DNA from: Avimonas intestinalis
Lineage (GTDB): Bacteria > Bacillota > Clostridia > Oscillospirales > Acutalibacteraceae
Direction of reading: 5' to 3'
Assembly (NCBI GenBank): GCA_904380375.1
Contig: CAJFID010000012.1
Location: 1 to 61,668, forward strand
DNA length: 61,668 nucleotides
Shown here: piece after piece, positions 1-8,161 of the stretch
Layout of the letters: each line of letters starts with the position of its first letter
How positions within the stretch are numbered: position 1 is the first letter of the stretch
Notes under the pieces: generated by a model
Told to the model about the DNA's origin: nothing
Seen by the model: the letters and a program-made list of their open reading frames with translations, nothing else
Database searches by the model: none
Program-made: the position numbers and the translations under genes

Positions 1-204
1 GCGGGAGAGTGCTTTTTGCTTTTCAGAGGTGCCAATTGAGAGGCTGAAGTAACTTCAAAGCTTGTATAATCATTGTTTCCTGCTCCTGCTTTCCCCGGTT
101 AGTGGGATACCCCGCAGCGCGGCACGTCCGAAATGCGGCTCCACTCCCATAATCCAGACGACGGGAGCGCCGCCCGAATGAGGGAGCCTGCTGCCGGGGA
201 GGGA

Positions 205-3159
205 TTATTGGTCTTTTTTTGCCGGCTGTACAGGGATCCACTCCCATTCGTCTAAGCCGAAATCAATGAACGAGTAGGAATCCGTGTAGCGGGGATTTTT
301 GCCGTTCTGCCAATCCTTTCCCGGATCAAAATGGTCCGGGAAGACCATCATCGGCTCCGGGTCGTCCTTTACATGGGAGGGGCCGAAAAGGTTGCGGTTG
401 CTGCAGCACAGGGTGATGCACACCTCGTTGACACCCGGCCGGAGGGCGCGATGCACGTCCAATTCATCTTCAAGCAGGAGTGTGGGGAATTCCACCCCGT
501 TTACGCTTACCTGCGCGGTAGCGTACCGCCCGTGCAGCCGCAGGGAGCGGTTCGGGTCCGGCAGTTCTGCCGTGAAACGGAGGGTCATGCGGCCGGCAAA
601 GAAAGGAAAACCCTGCCGGTTGATGCGGGCGCTCTCCAGTTCCTGGGGGAGGGCGGTCAGGACGAAAGGACCTTCGGACAGGGCGATCCCCGGCTTTGCA
701 TCGGCGTAGCCGCCGAGCGAACGCACCCCAAAGCTCCCGCGCAGATAGGCGGCATCGATTTCGGTGTCGTAGGTCAGGCAGTTGATCAGGCTTTCGGTTA
801 CGTCGGTCCGGTCGAAGAGGACGTCATAAACCATATCCGGCTGGTGGTAGTGTATCCGGCAGGTCAGTTCATTTTTTCCTGCCTGCACATACTCCCGGAT
901 GTCCGCGCGCAGGAATTGCTTTTCCAGGGTGCCTTGGCCGTCGGCGGTGATCTCCCTGCCGTTGACCCATACCGCCCGGACGTTCATGGGCTCGATTTCC
1001 GCCGCGAGCGTTTCCGGCAGGTCCTGGACGGTGAACGAATACTTCAGGTACACGTCGCCGTTGCGCCGCTTTCGGAGAAGGGCGTCGGCCGCCGCCGGGA
1101 TGGGGAGGGGAGCGGTATAGCGGACGCCGTCGTAGGATATCCGCACATAATCGAGCTTAAGGGTATTCTCAGCGCAGGCGGTCAAAAGGGCATGCGGAGG
1201 CTTTCCACGCAGGCCGTGCCGCTCGCGCTGCTCCGGTGCGGGAGCGGGCGCCGGTTCCGCAGGGCCGAGCAGGACGATATGGGATTGGCCCGGCTTGAAA
1301 TGCAGCGTCAGACAGATCCCGTCTCCCTCCTTCTCATAGGCGAGGGGACGGCATTCACCGGTCAGGGGGAAGAACAGCGCCGCGCCTTCGGCGAGCAGCC
1401 GGTACCGCAGCGTATGGACGGTATCTTTGGAGAGGTTGACGGCAAACAGGAAATCCCCATTTTCGGAATGACGGAGGGTGGAGCGTACGGCAGTGGCGGG
1501 ATCGTCCACCTGGATTTCCTCCTGCGCCAGCTCCTCCCAGGTGAGGTTCGGGGCAAGCCAGCCGGTGTCTGCCGGCCGGCCATCGATCAGCGAGGGCCGC
1601 TGCCCGTCCAGGTAGAGCCGCCCACCGTTTTGGACATATGCCTTGAGAAGTGCCGCCGTGCTGCCGTCCATGCAGGGCATGTCCGGGATCAGCAGGAAAT
1701 CGTAGCGGCAGCGGCCCATGACGAGGGAGGTTCCTTCCACCCGGCCGTATTTTGCCAGCAGGGTTTCGTCGAGGTAGTGGTGCCCGATATGCGCTGCTCC
1801 CAAGCGTTCCGCCAGGTCAGCAAACGCCTGCTCCAGCGGCGCGACCGATTCCGCGTCCCGATGGCGGTCGTAAGTGAGGTAAGCGGCGTGCATGGGATGG
1901 AGCACGGCGGCATGGACGACCTCCTGGCTTTGGGACAGCATACAGCCCAGGGCGGTGAAATGGTCGTTGAATTGCCGCAGCTCGGAGAACCAGGGGCTGT
2001 GCTCGGAAAAGAAGCCGGGATGGTCCTTTTTTCGGTTGCCGCGGATGGAGTAGGCAAAGAGGTGGGAGCACATCCGGTTGACCCCGTGTACATACTGCCA
2101 TTCTCCGATGCGCTTGAGCTCCCGCGGCGTGGCGTCCCAGCCGGCACAGGCGAAGGATTCGGTCAGCACCTGGGGCCGGCCCAACTGCTGGGCGGCGGAG
2201 GAGACCTGCCGCGGCAGGATTTCGGTGCTGATTTCCCGCCCGAGCCAGTCCACCCCGGGGATATGCTCGTATTCGTAGAAGGGCATGACGCCGGCGCAGC
2301 ACCACATCTGGGTGGAGAGCTGCTGCTCCTCCACCGCATGGCCGGTGATCCGGCAGCCGTGCGCCTCGCACCAGTCGTAGATCTGGCGGATGAAGGAGTC
2401 GGTAAACAGGCGGTTCATCAGCTTCCAGTAGCGCAGCCGCATTTCCGGCGCCTGCCGGCAGTCAACGAACAGCGCGCCGAGCACGTCCAGCAGATCTTCC
2501 CCGTATTTCTCCCGGTACGCTTCCAATATCACGGGGGTATACGCGGTCTCCCAGCGGAAATACTGCGGTTCATCGGTAAAGAACCCGCAGAATGTCCGGG
2601 CGAAATCGGCTGAAAAGCGTGCAAAATACCGCTCGTGCGTTTCTTCAATGAAGCGCCGCACCACGCGGGGGTTTAGGATGTCGACCACCGAGCCGTTGGT
2701 GTGGTCGTAAACGCACCAGTATTCGCCTGGGCCGGGTTCGTCCGCCGGCACACGGCGGAGGACGTTCCCCTGCCGGGAGTATACGGCCAGGGCCGCTGGG
2801 TCAAACCGGTCGGTTTTCCGGCAGGTCAGGTAATGCGCCCAGTTTTCTGGATCCTCCAGCAGCTTCATCCCCGCAAAGCCGCTGGGCCAGCCGTTTTCGT
2901 CATAGCACCAGGCTTCCATGCCCTGCGCCGCCGCCTCTTTCCGGCAGATGTCGACGGCGTGGAACCACGCATCGCTCATATATTCAAGGGTAAGGCCGCT
3001 GCGCGCGTGCATAAAGAAGCCGCCCATCCCGGCCTGCTTCATCTGCCGGATCTGGCGCACCAGTTCCTCATCCTGGAGATGGTCGTTCCAGCTCCAGAAG
3101 GGCAGGCAGCGGTAGGCGGTCAGGTCCTGGCGGAGGATATTTGCCCAGTCGTTTTTCAT
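205..3159 (-). CDS. GH106-like glycoside hydrolase (probable alpha-L-rhamnosidase)
   Basis: Predicted to release L-rhamnose from rhamnosides. The 984-residue product looks like a TIM-barrel enzyme of the GH106-like group: an N-terminal catalytic region with acidic motifs FFTDEPQYF (about residues 193-201) and LTESFACAGWD (E334), followed by beta-sandwich modules to the C-terminus. No signal peptide is visible, so it should act in the cytoplasm on imported oligosaccharides or glycosides. It is the last gene of the minus-strand rha operon, 73 bp after rhaD, and that context is the main reason for preferring rhamnose as substrate. The family call comes from motif resemblance and context; related sequences are often annotated only as glycosyl hydrolase. 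Confidence 0.72.
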   Translation of the reverse strand: MKNDWANILRQDLTAYRCLPFWSWNDHLQDEELVRQIRQMKQAGMGGFFMHARSGLTLEYMSDAWFHAVDICRKEAAAQGMEAWCYDENGWPSGFAGMKLLEDPENWAHYLTCRKTDRFDPAALAVYSRQGNVLRRVPADEPGPGEYWCVYDHTNGSVVDILNPRVVRRFIEETHERYFARFSADFARTFCGFFTDEPQYFRWETAYTPVILEAYREKYGEDLLDVLGALFVDCRQAPEMRLRYWKLMNRLFTDSFIRQIYDWCEAHGCRITGHAVEEQQLSTQMWCCAGVMPFYEYEHIPGVDWLGREISTEILPRQVSSAAQQLGRPQVLTESFACAGWDATPRELKRIGEWQYVHGVNRMCSHLFAYSIRGNRKKDHPGFFSEHSPWFSELRQFNDHFTALGCMLSQSQEVVHAAVLHPMHAAYLTYDRHRDAESVAPLEQAFADLAERLGAAHIGHHYLDETLLAKYGRVEGTSLVMGRCRYDFLLIPDMPCMDGSTAALLKAYVQNGGRLYLDGQRPSLIDGRPADTGWLAPNLTWEELAQEEIQVDDPATAVRSTLRHSENGDFLFAVNLSKDTVHTLRYRLLAEGAALFFPLTGECRPLAYEKEGDGICLTLHFKPGQSHIVLLGPAEPAPAPAPEQRERHGLRGKPPHALLTACAENTLKLDYVRISYDGVRYTAPLPIPAAADALLRKRRNGDVYLKYSFTVQDLPETLAAEIEPMNVRAVWVNGREITADGQGTLEKQFLRADIREYVQAGKNELTCRIHYHQPDMVYDVLFDRTDVTESLINCLTYDTEIDAAYLRGSFGVRSLGGYADAKPGIALSEGPFVLTALPQELESARINRQGFPFFAGRMTLRFTAELPDPNRSLRLHGRYATAQVSVNGVEFPTLLLEDELDVHRALRPGVNEVCITLCCSNRNLFGPSHVKDDPEPMMVFPDHFDPGKDWQNGKNPRYTDSYSFIDFGLDEWEWIPVQPAKKDQ

Positions 3160-3232
3160 AGCTTTCTCCCGTTGTCCTTGTTGATTGACTGTGTTTGTCG
3201 TTCAGTTTCTTGCCGACTTCTTGCCGATTCCG

Positions 3233-4048
3233 CTACCGGTGCAGGAAGTCCCGGCGGTAATCCACGCCGAAGGCCTCGGCGAGTTCCCGCAGCTGGTCGT
3301 CCCGGATGGTGTTGAGCCGCGGGCGGCCGCAGGTGAGCATATAGATCTGCGCCGCCTTTTCCACGGTTTCAATCAGGCCGAAGGTTTCATCCATTGTCCG
3401 GCCGGCGCCGTAAATGCCGTGCATCCCCCAGATCACCAGGCGGTACTCCTTCATCTTTTCCGCTGTCGCCTGCCCGATGGCGTTCGTCCCGCAGAGCATC
3501 CAGGGAAGTACGCCGACACCGTCCGGGAAGACCACGATGCACTCCGTACACATCTCCCACAGGGTGTGGGTGAATTTCCGCTCGTCCAGCTCGTGGACGT
3601 AGTTCATCGCCAGGGTGTGGGTGGGGTGGCTGTGCATGACCACGCAGTTCTCCGGGTCTACCGAAAGGCGGGCCATATGGCTCATCAGGTGGGCGGGCAG
3701 TTCGCTGGTGAACCTTCCGCCGTCGGCATAGCCCCAGAGGAGCTCGGCCGTAGTCCCGTCCTGCGCAATGCGGATAACGCCGAGGTTGGTTTCCGGGTCC
3801 TTCTGCACGTTCTTAAAGTATTTCCCCGTGCCGGTGACGATAAAGAGGCGGCCGGCCAGCGGCGCGGCGTCAAAGCCGGTAGGAATGGTACGCAGCACCC
3901 GCCCTAGGTCAAGGTATTCCGCTGCTTCGTCTTTGTCCAGCATATAGCTGATGTTCCCGCCGTTGCGCTCGTCCCAGCCGAGCCGGTACATATTTGCCGT
4001 GGTTTCGCCCATTTCCCGCACAAAGGGCGCCGTCAGGATGTCTTTCAT
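3233..4048 (-). CDS. rhaD: Rhamnulose-1-phosphate aldolase
   Basis: Class II aldolase that splits L-rhamnulose 1-phosphate into dihydroxyacetone phosphate and L-lactaldehyde in the cytoplasm. The 271-residue length is normal for the family. The zinc site is visible as the HSHPTHT motif, with a further His in the WGMHG segment; the Asn/Gly-rich N-terminal region (RNGGNISY) is typical of the aldolase-II/RhaD fold. Its ATG overlaps the rhaA stop codon by four bases, which implies translational coupling. Third gene of the rhaB-rhaA-rhaD-glycosidase operon. Confidence 0.93.
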   Translation of the reverse strand: MKDILTAPFVREMGETTANMYRLGWDERNGGNISYMLDKDEAAEYLDLGRVLRTIPTGFDAAPLAGRLFIVTGTGKYFKNVQKDPETNLGVIRIAQDGTTAELLWGYADGGRFTSELPAHLMSHMARLSVDPENCVVMHSHPTHTLAMNYVHELDERKFTHTLWEMCTECIVVFPDGVGVLPWMLCGTNAIGQATAEKMKEYRLVIWGMHGIYGAGRTMDETFGLIETVEKAAQIYMLTCGRPRLNTIRDDQLRELAEAFGVDYRRDFLHR

Positions 4049-5286
4049 TTCCGTGCCTCCCCTATCTGCTTTTCATATTCCCGGATTTCCGGCAGGTAGT
4101 CCGCCGGCATCTGCTGCCGTGCGAGGTACTCCGTCCATATATCCCCGAAAGGCAGGGCCTTCAGTTCTTCCTGAAGTACCATCAGGGACGTAAAATCGCC
4201 GCTGTCCTGCATCGCCTTCATCGTTTTATTCGGCTGGAGCAGGGCGAAGAGCAATGCCTTCTGTACGCTCCGGCCGCCGGTGACCCAGGCGCTGAGGCGG
4301 TTGATTGATGCGTCAAAATAGTCGGTCGCGAGGAACACCCGGTCCAGCGCCCCGCAGCGCACGACTTCCCGCACGATCTCCCGGGTCTCGTCGTCAAACA
4401 GCACCACATGGTCGGAATCCCAGCGCACCGGACGGGTGATGTGCAGAGCCAGCCGGTCGAAAAACAGCAGCAGGGAGGAGATTTTATCCGACACGGCCTC
4501 GGTCGGATGGTAGTGGCCGTTGTCCATCAGAGGGACGATCCCCCGGCTCGCCGCATATGCCAGGCCGAATTCCGCGCTGCCCACGGTGTAGGATTCCAGC
4601 CCGATGCCGAACACCTTGGACTCCAGGCAGACGAAAACCTTTTCTTTATTATAAGGGGTGGACAGGATCTCGTCCAGCGACTGCCGGAACCGGGCGCGCG
4701 GCCCGATCCGGTCGCCGGGGATGTCCTTGTATCCGTCGGGGATCCAGATGTTCATCACGCAGGGGGTGCCGGTCTGCTCCGCAAAATACCCGGCAATTTC
4801 CAGGCAGCGCTTGCCGTGCTCCACCCAAAAGCGGCGCACCTCCTCGTTGGGGGAGGAAAGCGTCAGGTTGTCCTTGGCCATCGGATGAGAAAAGAAGGTG
4901 GGATTAAAATCCAGCCCCCATCCCCGTGCTTTGGCAAAGTCCACCCATCGGGTGAAATGCTCCGTCCCAATCCGGTCGCGGTCGGCAAACGCCCCCTCTT
5001 CAAAGATAGCGTAACTCGCGTGGAGGTTCAGTTTTTTCCTGCCAGGGATCAGGCCGAACGCCTTGTCGATGTCCGCCATCAGCTCTTCCGGGCTCCGCGC
5101 GCGGCCGGGATAATCGCCGGTTGTCTGGATGCCGCCGGAGAGGGCCTCCTTTTGGTCAAAGCCGACGACGTCGTCCCCCTGCCAGCAATGCAGGGAGACC
5201 GGGATGCTCCGCAGGGTTTCCAGCGCCGCGTCGGTGTCGACGCCGTACCGGGCGTACCATTCTTTTGCACTTTCGTAACGGTTCAT
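4045..5286 (-). CDS. rhaA: L-rhamnose isomerase
   Basis: Converts L-rhamnose to L-rhamnulose, the first catabolic step. The 413-residue product matches the usual RhaA length and carries recognisable family segments: SLHCWQGDDVVGFD near the N-terminus, the metal-binding TIM-barrel strands around LDFNPTFFSHP, and a C-terminal region with VFLATDYFDASINR. The start codon overlaps the rhaB stop by four bases (ATGA) and the end overlaps the rhaD start by four bases, so the three rha genes form a tightly coupled minus-strand operon. Confidence 0.95.
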   Translation of the reverse strand: MNRYESAKEWYARYGVDTDAALETLRSIPVSLHCWQGDDVVGFDQKEALSGGIQTTGDYPGRARSPEELMADIDKAFGLIPGRKKLNLHASYAIFEEGAFADRDRIGTEHFTRWVDFAKARGWGLDFNPTFFSHPMAKDNLTLSSPNEEVRRFWVEHGKRCLEIAGYFAEQTGTPCVMNIWIPDGYKDIPGDRIGPRARFRQSLDEILSTPYNKEKVFVCLESKVFGIGLESYTVGSAEFGLAYAASRGIVPLMDNGHYHPTEAVSDKISSLLLFFDRLALHITRPVRWDSDHVVLFDDETREIVREVVRCGALDRVFLATDYFDASINRLSAWVTGGRSVQKALLFALLQPNKTMKAMQDSGDFTSLMVLQEELKALPFGDIWTEYLARQQMPADYLPEIREYEKQIGEARK

Positions 5287-6656
5287 GCGGTTACCTCCTT
5301 CATATCAAACGACGATTGCGCCAATGCCCGCGCCTGCTGCAGGCTGAGCCCTTGATCGGCCATCAGCTGGGCCAGGATATTGCCTGTGGCGGTGGCCTCC
5401 TGCAGGCCGGTAAAGACGGGGAGGCCGGTATACTGCGCCGTCAGGCGGTTGAGATAGGCGTCCTTGCTCCCACCGCCTACAATGACGACGCGGTCCATCG
5501 TATCCCCGGTGATCTTCTCAATCTCCCGCACCGTATCCGCGTAGGCAGCGGCCAGGGAATGGTAGGCGCTGTTGAGGATGTCGCCCAGCTTAGCCTCCGG
5601 CCGCCCCAGCAGGTCTTTGACCGCCGCCAGCATGTCGTCCGGCGCGGTCAGGGACGGGTGGTTGACGTCAAACTGCTGCGTCCAGCTGCTCTGCATGGCA
5701 AGCCGCATCATATCGTCGTAGCTGTACCTGCTGCCGAGGCAGCGGCGGATATTCTGGAACAGCCAGGTGCCCATGATGTTTTTCAGCACCCGGAAGCGGC
5801 GCCCAATCCCGCCCTCGTTGGTGAAATTGTACCGCCGGCTCCCTTCGGAAATGGCCGGGCGCTCCCGTTCCGTCCCCACCAGGCTCCAGGTACCGGAAGA
5901 GATGTAGGCGGTGCGGCCGTCCAAGGGGCAGGCCGCCACCGCGCTGGCGGTGTCATGCGTCGCACATAGGACAACCCGGGCGCTGAAGCCGGCGTATTCT
6001 TGCATACCGCGTGTGAATTCTCCTACCGTTTCCCCCGGCTGGCTCAAGGGCAGGAACAGGGAACTCGGTATAGCAAGCTGTTCCAGAAGCTCTGGATCCC
6101 AGGCGCCGGTTCCGGCGTTGACCAGGGAGGAGGTGGTGGCGTTGGTGTATTCGTTTTTCATCCGCTCCGTCAGGCGGTAGGCCAGGTAGTCGGGGATCAT
6201 CAGAAAATGCGACGCCCCTTCCAGACGGCCGGCTATCCGGTCGCAGAGCAGTTGGTAGATGGTATTGAAGTCCTGCCGCTGGATGCCGGTGCGGCTGTAC
6301 AGCGCCGGGAAGGGCAGGCGCTCCTCCGCCAGCTGCCGCACGGCGAGGGTGCGGTCATTGCGGTAGGCATAGACAGGCGGAATCTCCCGGCCCTCCTTGT
6401 CCAGCAGGACGTAATCGACGCCCCAGGTATCGATCGCGAGGGTCCGCGGGGCTTTACCCAGTTCCCCGCAGCGGCGGATGCCCCTGCAGACCTCCTTTGT
6501 CAGCGCTTCTATATCCCAGACAAGCCCCTGATCCGTCTGGATGACGCCGTTGGGAAAGCGGTAGACCTCCTCCAGGCGCAGGCGCCCTTCCTCTACCCAG
6601 CCGAGGATGTGCCGGCCGCCCGAGGCGCCGATGTCAATAGCGAGATAATCGTACAA
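5283..6656 (-). CDS. rhaB: Rhamnulokinase
   Basis: FGGY-family sugar kinase that phosphorylates L-rhamnulose. The N-terminal nucleotide-binding motif DIGASGGRHILG and the C-terminal GGGSKDAYLN/ATATGN motifs are clear. The longest frame starts at an upstream ATG (6734), but that would run through the terminator hairpin at 6712-6750. The TTG at 6656 gives LYDYLAIDIGASGG and follows an AAAGGGAGG ribosome binding site, so TTG is chosen and the product is 457 residues, normal for the family. First gene of the rha operon. The promoter region has a recognisable -10 (6689-6694) but no good -35, as expected for an activator-dependent promoter. Confidence 0.93.
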   Translation of the reverse strand: MYDYLAIDIGASGGRHILGWVEEGRLRLEEVYRFPNGVIQTDQGLVWDIEALTKEVCRGIRRCGELGKAPRTLAIDTWGVDYVLLDKEGREIPPVYAYRNDRTLAVRQLAEERLPFPALYSRTGIQRQDFNTIYQLLCDRIAGRLEGASHFLMIPDYLAYRLTERMKNEYTNATTSSLVNAGTGAWDPELLEQLAIPSSLFLPLSQPGETVGEFTRGMQEYAGFSARVVLCATHDTASAVAACPLDGRTAYISSGTWSLVGTERERPAISEGSRRYNFTNEGGIGRRFRVLKNIMGTWLFQNIRRCLGSRYSYDDMMRLAMQSSWTQQFDVNHPSLTAPDDMLAAVKDLLGRPEAKLGDILNSAYHSLAAAYADTVREIEKITGDTMDRVVIVGGGSKDAYLNRLTAQYTGLPVFTGLQEATATGNILAQLMADQGLSLQQARALAQSSFDMKEVTA

Positions 6657-6688
6657 CCAAGGCCCTCCCTTTCTGTAAGAATAAGGCC

Positions 6689-6717
6689 ATTGTATCACCC
6701 CCTCGGCAAAGAAAAAA
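6689..6717 (-). promoter_or_regulatory. Probable activator-dependent rha operon promoter
   Basis: A TACAAT -10 on the minus strand (6689-6694) lies about 35 bp upstream of the rhaB TTG. The position where a -35 should be is only a T-rich stretch belonging to the preceding terminator, so the promoter probably needs an activator. The AraC-type regulator encoded just upstream is the obvious candidate. Confidence 0.4.
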
Positions 6718-6750
6718 GGACGCTTTTTTCTCAAAAAAGCGTCCTTTTTT
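6712..6750 (-). terminator. Rho-independent terminator of the AraC regulator gene
   Basis: A perfect 18-bp inverted repeat with a 3-nt loop and A/T-rich ends (AAAAAAGGACGC arm, T-run on either strand). It separates the araC-type gene from the rha operon and could terminate in both directions. Confidence 0.9.
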
Positions 6751-6785
6751 GCACTCCTGTGCCATGCAGCCTGCGTGCCGCCCGC

Positions 6786-7763
6786 TTAGGAGAAAGCGGC
6801 GGGCTCCCTCCGCTCAGAAAGCCGGTACTGCCGCGGCGTGCAGCGGTATTTTTCCCGGAACAGGCGATGAAAATAGCTCATGTTGTCGTAGCCGACCTGG
6901 AGCGCGACGTCGCTGACCGTCATATCCGTGGTCCGCAGCAGGAAGCCGGCTTGGGAAAGGCGCTTTTCCTGTACCAGGTCGGTATAATTCCTGCCGGTTT
7001 TCCGTTTGATTTCCCTTGAAAAGGAGCTGAAATCCTGATGCAGCAGCCCGCATAGCTCCCGCAGGCTGCCGTCGCGGTAGTGCTCCTCAATATACCGTAG
7101 CGCCTGCATGACCGACTCTTCTTCGGGGCTGCGGCAGGCTAAGCGGTCCGTGTAGTTGAGCAGTTGGAGGAAAAGCAGCCCCATCGTCAGCTGGTTGATT
7201 TTGCGTTTGTTTGGCTCGCCGTAAATGAGGGTCCAGATCAGGTTTTCCACCAGATTTTGGACGGGCGGCACGTCGGCAACCTCAAAGTGCAGATATTCCG
7301 CTGCGCCGCCGTTTTTCAGGCAGCCCACCAGGAACCGGCGCAGCGGCGTTTCCTCGTTCCCCAGCATCCGGAGCGCGCTGTCGAAAAATTCCGGCAGGAT
7401 GATAAAGTTGACGGCGATATCGTTTTTCTCGGCGGGCAGGATTTCCTGCCGGGCGCCGGGGCTTAAGAAAAGCAGCTCTCCCTCCCGGAGCAGGATATGG
7501 TTCCCGTTGACGATATGGGTGGTTTGCCCCGCGCACATATAAATCACTTCGACATAATTGTGCGTATGTTCCGGGAAATGGATAAACCGTGTATGCGGGC
7601 GCACCGTGATCAGCTTGCCGGAGCGGAGCAGCTTGCGGCTGTTGACAATATCCGCGCCTCCGTCCATATACAGGCTGCGGTCAATGCCGCCGGCCCCTTC
7701 CAATATCCGCCGTTCCTCCGGCGTAACCGGCAGCAGTTTTTCCAGGATTTCCGGACGGATCAT
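6786..7763 (-). CDS. AraC-family transcriptional regulator, probable rhamnose activator
   Basis: 325-residue regulator with an N-terminal cupin sensor domain (HTHNYVEVIYMCAG, then the GELLFLSPGARQEI beta segment, residues about 60-110) and a C-terminal pair of helix-turn-helix motifs (about 225-320, including DVALQVGYDNMSYFHRLFREKY, here cited only as the family signature region). RhaS/RhaR-type regulators have this arrangement. It lies on the same strand immediately upstream of rhaB but is separated by a strong terminator, so it is its own transcription unit. Control of the rha operon is inferred from position. The start has a good AGGGGGGAG site. Confidence 0.88.
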   Translation of the reverse strand: MIRPEILEKLLPVTPEERRILEGAGGIDRSLYMDGGADIVNSRKLLRSGKLITVRPHTRFIHFPEHTHNYVEVIYMCAGQTTHIVNGNHILLREGELLFLSPGARQEILPAEKNDIAVNFIILPEFFDSALRMLGNEETPLRRFLVGCLKNGGAAEYLHFEVADVPPVQNLVENLIWTLIYGEPNKRKINQLTMGLLFLQLLNYTDRLACRSPEEESVMQALRYIEEHYRDGSLRELCGLLHQDFSSFSREIKRKTGRNYTDLVQEKRLSQAGFLLRTTDMTVSDVALQVGYDNMSYFHRLFREKYRCTPRQYRLSERREPAAFS

Positions 7764-8161
7764 AAAAGGCTCCCCCCTCTGCTGACAGCGTATCTTTTCC
7801 AGCTAATGCAGCGCAATAAAAGAGATATCCCAAACGGGGGCGGCTTGCCGCGGTTTCCCATGAAACGGTGGGGGAGCGGCACCGGTTATGGAGTGTACCC
7901 TGCCCGGAAGGCCGGGAAAAAGGCCGTTGTGCAAAAGGCGGAAACTTTCAGGAGAAAATTTTCATGGTGCCGTTTTTGCAGGCGGCCGCGCCGGGCCAAG
8001 AGCGGGGCTTGAATCCGAGGCCATGTTCCTCTGCAAAAACAGGCCGGGCATTAGGCAGGGCCGCCCCCGCAGCCGGGAAAATTTCTCCGCAAGGCGCTTC
8101 CCGGCTCTGTCACAGCTGCTGGGGCTATTGCGACAGGTATAGGCGATGCCTTGTATGGTGG
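7764..8161. other. Intergenic region with no convincing gene
   Basis: About 400 bp between the yfhO-type gene end and the AraC regulator start, both on the minus strand. No open frame here has a ribosome binding site and family resemblance. The plus strand contains a long-range complement (7877-7883 with 7966-7972) followed by five T residues, enclosing a CCCGG/CCGGG hairpin. I could not match this to a known riboswitch. Confidence 0.4.

Noticed and set aside
1..204. Minus-strand frame at 23-247 as a gene
   Set aside because: Overlaps the end of the glycosidase gene, lacks a ribosome site and has no recognisable sequence; nothing else is seen in the first 204 bp.
331..2613. 760-codon open frame on the plus strand inside the GH106-like gene
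   Set aside because: Antisense shadow of a GC-rich coding region; no ribosome binding site, and the peptide is low-quality with no family resemblance.
6657..6734. Longer rhaB start at the upstream ATG
   Set aside because: The extension runs through the araC terminator hairpin; TTG at 6656 has the ribosome binding site and family-typical N-terminus.
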